This document shows, piece after piece, positions 1 through 10,815 of a stretch of 64,000 nucleotides of DNA; the stretch's first letter is position 1, and each line of letters begins with the position of its first letter. The DNA is from Cladobotryum mycophilum (lineage: Eukaryota; Ascomycota; Sordariomycetes; Hypocreales; Hypocreaceae). Made by a program: the position numbers and the translations under genes. The DNA lies in contig CM071589.1 in NCBI GenBank assembly GCA_036429605.1, positions 4,402,001 to 4,466,000 of the forward strand. The letters run 5' to 3'. The notes under the pieces were generated by a model. The model ran no database searches, had not been told where the DNA came from, and saw only the letters and a program-made list of their open reading frames with translations.

Positions 1-1034
1 CGCTTGGCGACAGGGCGGTTGATGTGGTTGTCGGGAATCCAGCTCTCATCATAGGTCTTACCGGTAGAAACACCAGTGGATTCGGAGCCGGAGAGTGCGT
101 CATCAACAGGCTTCTTGACAACCTTCTTGGGAGCCTTGGCGCGCTTAGCCTGGGGGAAGAGAGCCTCGATCCAGGTTTTGTAGACGAAGTAGAGAGTACC
201 GGCAAATGCACCGGAAAGGACAAGGTAAAGGAAGATGCTGTAGAGAGTTTGTTAGTTCAGGGGTAAAAAAAAGGGCAAAGTTGGAGAGGGAGGTAAAAAA
301 AAAAACATACATCTGAGGATCCAAGAAGCTGGTAGGGGGGTCGACGATGGTAGTCTCTCCGTCATAGGCCGGGATCTGGAAAACGTTGCCCTTCTCATTG
401 GCAATGACGGCAATGAGGGTCAAACGGACATCCTGAGGAAGGATATCCTGAGAGAAAGAGTAGGTCACAGACTTGGTCTCGCCAGCCTCAACGTTGAGGT
501 TGTAGTTCATGCCTGTCAAGTTGCGCAGAATGCCCTGGTAAGCGGGCGCATCGGGGGCCAGCTCCTGGGTGGTCGTCAAGGTGCCAAGCACAAAGGCGAC
601 AGTAATGGGCTTCTCTTCATGGTTGGACACCTCGATCAGCGCCGTGGTCGGTCGGCCGTTGACGAGCGCAACGCCCAAGATGTCGGAATCAGGGAAAGTG
701 GCCTTGACATCGGCCTTGAGAACGCCGGCATCCTCGAGGACGGGAATGTCGGCACCGGCATCAGCATCAGCCTATGGAAGAGCGCGCGCAAATGGTCAGC
801 ATATTGATTACTTGGAATTGGAAGAAAGAATGCGCCAATCATTTCCTCCAAGACGATGAACAGTTGATTCGCATGCAAGTAACAAGACTGCATTGATCAT
901 GGCCAAGGTGTGCTGATAGCTCCATGGGGGGTCTGATGGAGAGGAGGGCATCCTCATAACCCAAGACATACCTGTGCGACGACGCTGAGGACCTGCAGGG
1001 CCAAAAAGGCGAGGAGAGACGATTTGAAGAGCAT
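1..1034 (-). CDS. IRC22: Translocon-associated protein alpha-like ER membrane protein, 3' end cut by window
   Basis: Seen: the start codon at 1034 opens a signal peptide (MLFKSSLLAFLALQVLSVVAQ-like, 21 residues) encoded by exon 972-1034. Exon 311-771 encodes a lumenal beta-rich domain (ALVNGRPTTALIEVSNHEE, then NYNLNVEAGE and YDGETTIVDPP). Exon 1-237 encodes one membrane span (IIFLYLVLSGAFAGTLYFVY) and a lysine-rich cytosolic tail, and runs off the window edge. Introns are 772-971 (GTATGT...TAG) and 238-310 (GTATGT...CAG); the reading phase is kept across both. Known: the TRAP-alpha/IRC22 family is a single-pass ER protein next to the Sec61 channel; the role of the fungal members is poorly defined. 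The order signal peptide, lumenal domain, one TM, basic tail matches the family. The stop codon is not in view, so the C-terminus is unknown. Confidence 0.88.
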
Positions 1035-1804
1035 GACGGCGACGAAGCTTGAGCCAATTCACTCGGCCCAATTGATAGCCAAGAAAGGGGAGAGAGGGAG
1101 AGGGAGAAGAGGAGGAGGATGGGAGTTTGAGTGAAGGAGAAAAAGGGAAAGGACTGGAATGGAGGATGGAGGACAGAAGGTGATGATTTGTATGGGATGG
1201 ACTTGACTAAGAAAGAAATGTGGCCTCACAGCGATGAGAGGTCCATGGAAGCTCCACACCTTACATACCTAGTAAATTAGTACCTATATCATGTACCTGT
1301 ATCATGTACCTGGCACTGAAATTAGTACTTTGACATGGTACTCGGTACATTGCATCAATATCCCCACATAGAGTCTTACTATATAGGGATTAGCGGCCTG
1401 TACTTTCTTCAACTACTTATTCGCCTCTCTAGGATCCCAAAGAGGACTCCAACCAGGGATCGAGTCAGTACAATTCAGCTCATGAGTCTTCATACTCCAC
1501 CACGTCTACCCACGAACCTAAAGCCATATAGTTTTACTAAACTTCAACCTCTGATGCAAACTGATATTTATATCAACACTTGATCTGATCAAATCCCACA
1601 ATTCCTTTTATAGCAATAATACGCCTCGACCCCTTCCAAACAATTCCAGTTCCAAGACGCCTCATCCCATCTCCCATTGAGCCTCTGATATAATCAATAT
1701 ACTCACACTTGAACGTGTATATATGTATATGCAGCTGTAGCAGTTGGCAAGTCGAACCGCATCGTCCAGGAGAAACGCCGCCCAAGAACGCTTTCGCCAA
1801 ATAG
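1035..1804. other. Intergenic stretch between IRC22 and MED5
   Basis: This holds the 5' flank of IRC22, with A/G-rich leader sequence around 1080-1160, and the 3' flank of MED5. Around 1262-1360 the motif TACCT/TACCTAG recurs several times. No supported gene was seen. Confidence 0.6.
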
Positions 1805-4800
1805 TTACATGCTGTCCGCCCAATCAAACATGCCCATGCTAGTATCGAGTTCAGTCTCCATTCCGAAGAAGTCAGCATCCGCGGACGCATCAAGACCGCC
1901 GTTGCCTCCTGATACGCCTCCCAGACCTAGATCCGACGAAACGCCTCCCATCCCCATGTCTAAGCCGTCAACTGACATAGCGCCACCTGCTTGAACACCT
2001 GCTGCTGCCGCTGCCATGGCATCTCCAAGGCTTGTTGTAGCATCGGTCAAATCTAGCTGCATACCCGCGGCTTGTAACATGGCCGGCGGCGGAGGCAGCA
2101 CCATTTGCGCCTCGACTTTCCGGTGCAGGCGAACAGCAATTTCTGCCAGCCCCGGATCCTTTCTTTGCCATTTCCTAAAGTCTTCGGCCTCTATCCTAAG
2201 GACTTCTCGCAGATTCAAGCGTCGCTGTAACGGCGGCGGCATATTCCCCGTCTCATCAAGAAGGGCACCAGCGGGTGGTGGCTCGTTCATTACATTCGGT
2301 GCGCAGATCAAAGCCGCCACAATGTCGTAGACAATATTTGCACTGCCAGCTTCGGTATGTTGTCTGACCTCTTCCATCATTACACGTAGCAATCTGGTCG
2401 CACCCACAATTTTGAGGGTTGCAATGATTTGGCGGTGGGTGTAGGATGCCGGCATAGCAGTCATTGCTGGGTGGATGCTCCATTGAGAGAGCGCTTGAAT
2501 CGTATGCTTGGCAGCGCCGACAAGCCCGCTGCTGGAGCTTGTTGCCCAGGCTTCTAATTCGTTGAGTTCTGCACCTCCCGTGCGGCGCGAGATTGGGAGG
2601 CTGTCTTTGAGTGCCTTTAGCAGTGGTTCTATGTCCTGATTCTTTGGATCTTGGCGCTGATATGTGCGCAATGAGTGTTCCAACGGCTTTGCAATGAGGT
2701 TTTTGACTGAATTGAGCATGGTACTGGCTTCCCCGGAAATAGAAGAGGGTAATAGAATAAGCTGCAGAATCTTGATAATGGATTTCTGCTCCTTCTGTTC
2801 AACCCAAAGATAGTCTGACAGGAACCGAATGGCCGGGACGAGGGAAGGCAACAAGAATGTGTCGACCAAATCTAGAAATGCCGAGTCAGATGGCGTACAG
2901 ACAAGTGTTTACGATTAGATGAGAAACTCACACTCAATGCCGCACCGAAGAGTATCATCGGTCAGGTAACCATGTGTATAGGCGACAACAATATTCTGAA
3001 AGATGGTTGCAATGAGGAAATAGAATTCCTGTGGCGGGCAGGATGACATTAGATCATCACCTAGACCTCCAGCTTCGCTGTCAAAGAGGCCATGGATCCA
3101 TCCGTTGATGTGTCCATTTTGCACCTCTGTCAGTTCATCCAGTTCCTGACTAATATGGCTCCGGCCGATGATCTTGGCGACATTCGAGTCCGCAGATTGC
3201 AGGCCAATGTCTGCCGGCGACAGGCCGTATCGGTAGGCGAAGGCAAGTACCAACAACAAGATGGCACCGAATTCTTCATACACCGGTTGGTACTCTCCTT
3301 GGTCTTCTTCATACCGCCAACTATCCAAAAGTTGGCAAAGCGGCTCCAGAACAGTTGGCAGCTTCTCAAACAAGAGTAGAACATCTAAAGACTGTGGTTT
3401 CTGGGCCAGTTGACCGCATAGCAGCTTGAGCGACATGGTCTCTTTATTGTTACAGAGTTGGCGTATCAGCTATAAGCTGTTAGCGAATCACAAATGCGTT
3501 CAAAAAAGATATGGTGGGACAAACTTCAACAAGGGCTTGAGAGACGGCGCCAACATTTCCATCCATCTTATCCAAGTCGCGAACAAGGCCTTGGATCGTC
3601 TCTGGATCCGACAAGCAACTTTGAACTAGCTTATCTTTGGAGTACTTTTCCTGGGATGGCTCATATGACATGGAGCTTTCCCCCAGTATTCTCTCCATGT
3701 GCTCTCGCTCTATGAGTCCATGAAGAGCACAAGCGGAACAGAACTCCTCTCTGACACTCTCAGTGTAGGGGTTATTATGTCTAGATTCGTCAAACATGAG
3801 TGAGGCGGTGGGGAACACGCTTGTATCGACCTGGCTGAGGGCTTCTGTAATGCAGAATTCTGCTGTCGGAGAAGCAAAACCAGGAGGGCAAAGCTGGCAA
3901 AGTAGCAGAGGCACCTTGTTAATCAAGTAGGATCGCAGAAGGTGGGCATCCTTCGGACCTTCGTTCCTAAAGACGGCATTCGCCAGAATATCAAACGATG
4001 CAAGAATGAGATCTACAGCGCTTGATTGGGTATTTCCCTATTGGCAAAATTAACAACAGGAACGGCAGATACGGAGCACACACTAAATACGTACCTGATA
4101 CCGATTGTGAAGATATGAGAAAAGCGCATGATCATCCATCAATGGTCTACCTACAAGCTAATGGGGACTGTTAGCGATGCAAAGTCGCAAAGAGCCATTG
4201 AGAGACAAACCGAGGCATTAAGGTAGACATATAATCCTGCTCGGGTGTTGGAAATTGGAATCTCTGGAATGACAAAGTTCTCCAAGCCAACAGTGGAGTC
4301 GAGCAACTCGTCCATGGCGGCATTCGCGGCCTGCTTCTTCTTATCCATAGGATCAAGCCGAGCCAAGACATCGGTGCGGAAGATCTCAAGCTTTTCGACA
4401 AATTGCGGCACAGGTTGCAGAGTCTGTACAAATGTCGCGAGACTCTCCGAAAAGTCCTTGCGGGGGCCTAGAGGATAAAACAGTGATGAGTAGGCATGAT
4501 CTCCAAGTCAGATATAGCATGGGACAATGGGGCGATATACCTTTCGCAAATGGCTTGCTGATGGCCTTGACGAGGGCGTCATTATCGACTAAGCGCAATA
4601 ACAGAGGGACAAACGCAGCCCGCGAGACCTCCATCTCATGCCGAACTTGAGGATCCTGTAACTCCCCGAGCATATCGGCCGCAAAAGCCGCCGACGCAGA
4701 AGCGAAGAGCGCCATCCACTTTGAGATGACCTTGACCAGTTCCAATGCGGCTTGCGCGTCTCTAAAGGCAGTTCCTTCCACCACCAACTTTATTACATGG

Positions 4801-5222
4801 TAGAACATGACCTCCTCGGCCCAGGACGAGCTCTTCCACCGAATTGGCGGAGGCCGATTGATCTGCCCCTTGTTGCCATCTTGGCCCCCATGCTGCGGCG
4901 GCACCTCGGGGATCTGGGCATGCAAAGATGAGTACTTGTACAATGCCTTGAGTATTGACGGCGCGTCGATATAGCGAAGCTGAGTGAGGACTTGGATGTA
5001 GGGCGGAATGCGCGGGTCCGGGCTGACGGAATTGGAGAGCTGTGGTCGCAGAAAGAAGTCGGCAATGGCGCCGGCGGGCAACGTATATTTTGAGTAGACA
5101 AGCTGAATGAACTGTTCGAACTGATCCGTGTCTAGGCGCTGCGATATGCACTTGGCTATGAAGTCGGTCCAGTAGGTGACCGCATTGCGAAGGGCAACCT
5201 GGGCTGGAACACGCCCGTCCAT
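1805..5222 (-). CDS. MED5: Mediator complex subunit 5 (Nut1 family)
   Basis: Six exons on the minus strand: 4541-5222, 4211-4467, 4095-4157, 3525-4037, 2932-3469 and 1805-2871. All donors are GTATAT, GTTTGT, GTACGT or GTGAGT and all acceptors are TAG; phases agree at every junction. The product is 1039 residues, normal for fungal Med5. Known: Med5 belongs to the tail module of Mediator and links activators to RNA polymerase II in the nucleus. Seen: the N-terminus (AVTYWTDFIAKCISQRL) and the helical body are family-typical. The last 90 residues are a low-complexity tail rich in G, M and D ending in FDWADSM, with acidic-hydrophobic patches (DFFGMETELD). The start at 5222 lies about 70 nt below a TATATATATA box, which supports it. 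A shadow reading in other frames was ignored. Confidence 0.9.
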
Positions 5223-6148
5223 GGTCGGCGATGGGCAGCGGGCGATGACGTTCTTTTTCTGAAGATATTGGTCGATTTCGAAATGGTAGAGATTATATAT
5301 ATAGACGGGGAGGAGAAGAAGGAGAAGGAGAAGGTGAGGGGCGGCGGGGGAGTCCTCGATGATCCGAGGACAAAGTTCAAAAAATGAAGGGACAAACTAT
5401 ATCGACGCCACGATCCAGCCTTCCATTAGCAAAGTTTCTTGCTGCTCGTGGCAGCCCTGTGATATATGTATTAAATTCGAATTTTGTATGGATCGTACGG
5501 CGACTTGGTACTGGTTCGTCTGTGGTCGAAAGCTCCAGGTTTGCTCACTCAAAAGAAGAAAAAGACAGGCGGACAATGGCGTCGCAATGGAATCATATGA
5601 TGAAGCTTGGACATGGCAGGATCGCGATAATTATAAAAGGAAAGGGCATCTGCAGGTGGGTCAGCGGCTGTAGTTCCGCGCCAATGTCTAAGCGTGGGGG
5701 GAGGAGGGGGTACCTGTCGATGTAAGCCACTATATTCGAAGTAGGCATGATGTACGTACTATTTACTTGGTACCTCTTATTAGGACTTGTCCATATAAGA
5801 ACAACTTCAGCATCGATTAATTCAAGTTTAATCCATGAATATCATTAATCATTACATTACAAAGACATCATTTCAACTTTGACGTATTCGGTTTTTACCA
5901 CACATATCCCGCCCAATCCAACGTCACCTCACGAGACGGCAATACACATACGACCACACCCTGCCAAGTGCTGCCAACAACATCCTGTTCCCTGAACAGT
6001 GAATCATCATGCAAACAGTGAAATGATCAAGCTGTTTCTAGTTTGTCTGGCTAGTTTGTCCTCCATGCCAGAGCATCTAGTCTAAAATTACACGCAGCGA
6101 CACATTTAGCAGCGATTCAGCGACCAGCTCTCAAGCCCCCAACGGATA
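5223..6148. other. Intergenic stretch between MED5 and the SDR gene
   Basis: This contains the MED5 promoter (5223 to about 5400) and AT-richer sequence at 5740-5900. I read both strands and saw no supported gene or RNA; open frames of about 110 codons near 5360-5725 have no recognisable protein features. Confidence 0.6.
5294..5303 (-). promoter_or_regulatory. TATA box candidate upstream of MED5
   Basis: TATATATATA lies 72-81 nt before the MED5 start codon on the minus strand, at a plausible distance for a TATA element with a short leader. No second candidate was seen closer to the gene. Confidence 0.45.
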
Positions 6149-7254
6149 TCAGATATTATCGGTCACCCCTGGCTCAATGTCTTCCATAACATCCAGCAAC
6201 TCGTCCCAGAACCTGTTGGTCGTGTCCTCACCTTTGGCTCCCCGCATCGAATAGGGCCAAGTATGTAATCTGCAGTTCGTCATCCAGTTGCCATGGGTCT
6301 CCTCACCCGCAAAGGCGGCCGTCATCAAGGTTCGTGATCCCATCTCGGGAGTTCGCCCAAACAGCACGCTGAACACCCAAATAACGAAGCCCACCGCAAA
6401 GTCCACATCTCTAAAGAGCTCTGTTTTACAAACCCCCGGGTTGAGGCCGTTGACGATGACGTGTCCCTTGCCAGACGTGTCCACGGCTGCGGCCAGCTTG
6501 CATACAACCATGAGCTGCAACAGCTTGGTGACGCCGTAGCGCTCAGGACCATAGAATCGAGCATCACTGTCAAATGCCTTGATGATATTTTCTGCTTTTA
6601 GCTCTGGTGCGATTGCCTACCCCAAATAGCGTCAGTTTTTGCATGTCCATATCTTTTGCTGCAGAAAAGGCAGGTATACTACGCACTGTAAAGGCTCCAT
6701 CAGAAGATACAATGACAATATGAGGCGCAATGTTATATTTAGCACCTGTCTTCCGTAACGTCGGAAGTATCAACAGGCTAAGAAGCAGCGTCGAGATGAC
6801 ATTGACCGTCATCTGGGATTCATGGCCCTCAAACACCTCCCACCTCTTAGTCAGGATGCTGGCGTTGTTGAGAAGAACATCGAGTCTTTCCAACCGAGAA
6901 GCTCGAGCGGCGAATTCCTTGACGCTATCATATGAGGATAGATCCAGCTGCCATATTTCGACAACGCCTGTTCGTTGGGTAGACTGTTCAATGTCTTGCT
7001 TTGCCTGCTCTGCCTTGTCCAAATTTCGGCATGCCAGGATGACCTTGGACGCATTCAGTCGCACGAAATGGCGCGCCGCCTCACGACCAAGACCTGGAAA
7101 ATCATTATTAGGCTACCTAAGATATTATCTTGGCGAAGGGGGTGGTGTGCATACCGACGTTGGCGCCAGTGACGATGATGACCCTATCGGTACAGTCCTC
7201 TTCGGGATATGGTAAATTCGACACCTGCCCTAGGAGTGAGGATATGAGACCCAT
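6149..7254 (-). CDS. Short-chain dehydrogenase/reductase (classical-type SDR)
   Basis: Three exons: 7155-7254, 6687-7093 and 6149-6616, giving 324 residues. Donors are GTATGC and GTGCGT; acceptors are CAG and TAG. Seen: the cofactor motif TGANVGLGRE (about residues 29-38) is created only when exons 1 and 2 are joined. It is followed by LDLSSYDSV, the NNAS motif (109-112), the catalytic serine in IVIVSSDG (about 163-164) and YGVTK (Tyr196, Lys200). Later come LNPGVCKTEL and an FAVGFVIWVFSVLFG hydrophobic stretch. Known: this fold carries out NAD(P)H-dependent oxidoreduction of alcohols and ketones; fungal members of the retinol-dehydrogenase-like group look like this. The arginine after GxG (GLGRE and ACRNLDK) suggests NADPH. 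The substrate cannot be told from sequence. It lies beside two other accessory-type genes (an FAD oxidoreductase and an MFS exporter). Confidence 0.88.
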
Positions 7255-7798
7255 ATTGAAATATGAGACGTCAATCGATAATGGCGGGCTGTAACCTAAT
7301 CGACTGAGCAATGTGAAGGGTATCGGCCGATATATACTATCAAGCGCTTAGCATGCATGCAAACTAGAGAGGATACGGTCAATCTAAGTTTCGAAGAATC
7401 TCCAGGGCATCTTTTATTTTATTAGTGGCCACTCAGGTACAGGTAGCAATGCAACACTCCTCTCCACCTTGCTCCAAATTGTGGTGTGGGCGACTCGCTG
7501 ACTGCCACGTTGCCTCGGCATCACTAATACTACGCGGGTTTGTTCATATTATTCATATTGAAGAAAAGAAAAAACGCGTCTATTATTCTTGCCAATAAAC
7601 CCCTCAAAGCTCCATAAGACTATTAATTCCAAACTCAAGCAGGATATATCGGACGCCTTGACAGGAATGAAGACGAAGCAAGGAAAACAGGGAGAATGCC
7701 TAATAACAACTAGAAATGACAAAAGAAAAACTGGCAGCATGCGCGCGACAAGTACTCCACCCATCCCTTAACCGTTTATCATGCGAATAGCATCGCTT
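7255..7798. other. Intergenic stretch between SDR and FAD oxidoreductase genes
   Basis: This contains the SDR promoter and the 3' flank of the AIF-like gene. Short open frames (for example 7589-7771) lack any family signature. Nothing else was seen. Confidence 0.6.
7329..7339 (-). promoter_or_regulatory. TATA box candidate upstream of the SDR gene
   Basis: AGTATATATC on the minus strand lies about 75-85 nt before the SDR start codon. Spacing is plausible for a TATA element. Confidence 0.4.
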
Positions 7799-8959
7799 TT
7801 ATTTCTCATAGACCGTCATCAAGGTCTGCTTTCCTGCAGCAATGTTAGGAGCCTTGTCGGTGCCTAGGAATCTGCCCTTCAAGTAGTAGATGAGGAAGCT
7901 GAAGAGCTTGAACGACCCCATGTGGCCCGTGCCGCGACTTCTGCCAATCGTGAGGGCAGCAAAGTCCTTTTTGTTAAGCTGGTACTCGGGCAATTCGCCG
8001 CCCTTGAGATGGATGGGCAGCGCCTTGATGAGATGGACTGTCTGGTAATCCGCGAGGGCCGCCTTGTTCGGTTCCAAATTGCCAACGTCGCCTAGGACGA
8101 AGATGTTGGAGTATCCCTTGGCCTGCAGGAACGTCGTGGTCACAATGTACCCATCGACATCGAGCATGTTGGCGGGGACAAATGAGCTGTTGGGGATGAC
8201 GCCGGTAGTTGGGAGGTAAACCTGTGCCGTGAGGCTCCTGGTAGTTCCATCCTTGATGCGAAGCTGCAAAATGGTGTCCCTGCCTGAGGTGGAGACAGAA
8301 GTGACAGTTGTGTTGGGGATCAGCTTGACCTTGAGCTTCTCCAGCTCAGACAGGGACGATTTTCTAACGCTCTCCAGGACTGGTGGTGCCAGAGGGAGCG
8401 AGTCGTTGTAAATAAAGTAAACCTCTTTCCTGCCCTGCTTGGAGTACTCGAAACCCAGCTCACCGGCTGTTTCAGTACCAGTGAGACCGCCGCCAGCCAC
8501 GACGATGGTCTTTGCGTTTTCAATCTCTTTCTGCAGACCATGGAGCCGGTCCTTGGTTTGCTGGGTGTCGTTGATGGTCTTCCATGGCATGTTGTCTTTG
8601 GCAGATGAGCCAGTAGCAACGACGATGGTGTGGTATGGGATGGTGCGGCTACCGCCGTCGTTCAACGAAACGGTAACGGAGTTCCTCTCGGGCTCAAGAG
8701 CAGATGCGGCGCCGAGAACAAACTCAAACCTGTCGGCGGGGTATTCCTTGAAGAGAGGTTCCAGTGCAATCAGGACCTTGTCATCGGCGAGCTGTCCAGG
8801 AACCACAACTCGAGGCATGGCAATGGGCCAGAGGAAGTGGGTGTTGGGGGCAACGACGACCATCTTGTATTCGTTGCTTGTGAGGACGGTGGTCTTCATG
8901 ATTTGACGGATGAGAGGCGTGGCAGCAATGCCGGCGCCGAGAACAACGATGGTCTTCAT
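7799..8959 (-). CDS. AIF/AMID-like FAD-dependent pyridine nucleotide oxidoreductase
   Basis: Intronless gene of 386 residues. Seen: the N-terminal FAD-binding glycine motif (VVLGAGIAATPL, residues 5-15), a second dinucleotide-binding motif GGGLTGTETAGE (about 156-167) for NAD(P)H, ATGSSAKDN in the middle, and the C-terminal FAD motif FVLGDVGN. Known: fungal AMID/Ndi-like two-Rossmann flavoproteins oxidise NAD(P)H; some act in mitochondria or in stress-linked death. No mitochondrial presequence or membrane segment is obvious with this start, so a cytosolic or lipid-droplet place is possible (inference). The frame stays open upstream to 9073, but the Met at 8959 begins directly with the beta-strand before GxGxxA as in the family, and a TATA box lies about 100 nt upstream. 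Redox specificity and physiological electron acceptor cannot be told. Confidence 0.87.
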   Translation of the reverse strand: MKTIVVLGAGIAATPLIRQIMKTTVLTSNEYKMVVVAPNTHFLWPIAMPRVVVPGQLADDKVLIALEPLFKEYPADRFEFVLGAASALEPERNSVTVSLNDGGSRTIPYHTIVVATGSSAKDNMPWKTINDTQQTKDRLHGLQKEIENAKTIVVAGGGLTGTETAGELGFEYSKQGRKEVYFIYNDSLPLAPPVLESVRKSSLSELEKLKVKLIPNTTVTSVSTSGRDTILQLRIKDGTTRSLTAQVYLPTTGVIPNSSFVPANMLDVDGYIVTTTFLQAKGYSNIFVLGDVGNLEPNKAALADYQTVHLIKALPIHLKGGELPEYQLNKKDFAALTIGRSRGTGHMGSFKLFSFLIYYLKGRFLGTDKAPNIAAGKQTLMTVYEK

Positions 8960-10815
8960 TGTAGTTGAAGTCTGACTTATTGATTTCTTGTGTTGTGGCG
9001 TGTAAGTGAAGTGATGATGAGAGTTCGGAAGCAACAAGACGAGATCAATGGGATGGCCATATATATTTAACAAGACATGACTGGCAGATGAATTAATCTA
9101 CAACAGTAACTGATATCCCCACCAAGGGAATACAGGTGACTAATTGGCAATCATCACCACAACATTGTTTGATATTACAAAACATGCCGAGCTACCGTCA
9201 CCAAAAACAATATCGAAGGCTGACTTTTCTTCACAAACGCGCGCGCGCTTGAACGGGCATTTTCTCATCTCCGCAACCCTCATCGAGGAAAAAGAAGACC
9301 CCCCTCCCCTCACCCTCCCTCCTTCGCATCTTCTAGATCAGAGTTCAACCTGGGTTCGTTTTCATTTCCGCGCTGAAAGAAGGTCCGCAGACGTACCTCA
9401 AAGTGTCTGCGCGGCACGAGCGGATGGTCAGCGCTAAGACATATGATTGGTTCCGCTGGACAAAAGATGGGGCTCAGCGCGCGCGCGGTTCTGTTGTCTT
9501 TTTTGGGCTGACTCCAACTAGGTACGGGAGACGGACATTTTGAGGTCCTTGTTGTGAAAAAGCCCGCTTAATCATCAAAGGCTGTGGTTATTCATAAGCT
9601 GCAAGCCATCTAGAGTAAGCATCTTATCGTTTCTCTTCTGCTTCTTTTCTTTTCTTTTCTTTTCCCAAAGGCCTGTTGAGACGCAGCGCCCATTATTTGC
9701 ATACGCGTGGCCAAATGTCCGGGGTGGGGGGCGGTAAGATCTGATAATGTCCGGCTCTATCCGGCCCCGGTTACGGCCCCACATTTCGGATGCCTTGATC
9801 ATTACCCTATAACAATAGACATTTTGCCAACATTATCCTCTTCTTCAACCCGATTTAGGCGTCAAACTCGTTTATACTGCTTGGCTAGGTGTTAGAAAGG
9901 AGGTGTTTGGTTCGTATTTACAGTCACTTTCCTCTCAGTTGATTTCTTGAACTTTGTAGGGGAACATGTCTCCTCAGAGAATACACGCTGTGAAGTCTGA
10001 CCTGTGGTTCCGCTGTATGTTATATGCCAGGTATCCATTCTCCAGTATGGCGATCCTATTACGAGAGGTAGTTGTCACTTTCATAATGCAGTCTAGCTAC
10101 ATTGGAGACAGAAAGGTCTTGATTTGTAACCCACAATGTCCTCGGTATCCTGCTATATGCAGTAGTAGCGCCACATGTATGAACCATGATCAAGGTTAAA
10201 GCCATGCTTACAAATTCATAATGAGAGACCAAGTCAGGTCTCATCAAGGTGAGATAGAGTTACGAGCTATTAGTATTGCATTTAGAGTCTAGATGAGGGT
10301 CGCATCCTCTTCGTTCGTGGCGGAGTTTAGGTCCATATAGAGGACGCCATGGGGCTTAAAACGAGTTAGAAGTAAGAGCTATAGAATGAGGGTCAATTTG
10401 CCCACTAAAACTGGTGATGTCCAGGTTTTTTCCTTTTTACGTCTATTTGGTATTGTATCAACACTTTCCTAGCGTATCTTCTATGTAGCTGTGGATTCGG
10501 ACGTGACCGAAGCTACACAAATATGGTGCCGATGATGGAATGAAGGCAGTTAATGCGGAATTTTCATATGATGGGCTGAATCGAAGGACTCAAGCTTCCT
10601 TTTCGGCTGCCAAAGAGGCTATGGCGAAGAGCCATAATGGAGCAGGATTACTCCGTGTTGTTGCGAGATGCTTTATAGACGGATGGATTTAGGTAACTAT
10701 CTTCTCATATCAACAAGGTAATTACAAAGTAATAGCAGAAATGGTACTCTTCGAGAAATGCAAATAATAGCCATGTATTTTTTATAGCTCAGTCTCTATC
10801 AAACCCTGTAATTCT
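8960..10815. other. Intergenic stretch between FAD oxidoreductase and MFS genes
   Basis: About 1.85 kb with no supported gene. The proximal part is the promoter of the AIF-like gene; a pyrimidine-rich patch lies at 9290-9330 and a TTCTTTTCTTTTCT patch at 9640-9665. The sequence near 10,700-10,815 is the 3' flank of the MFS gene. Confidence 0.6.
9059..9070 (-). promoter_or_regulatory. TATA box candidate upstream of the FAD oxidoreductase
   Basis: TTAAATATATAT on the minus strand lies about 100-111 nt before the start codon at 8959. It falls inside the upstream open frame, which argues that the frame there is leader or promoter and not coding. Confidence 0.45.

Noticed and set aside
8960..9073. 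Upstream in-frame extension of the FAD oxidoreductase to 9,073
   Set aside because: It contains the TATA-like element and lacks presequence character; family members begin near the Met at 8,959.
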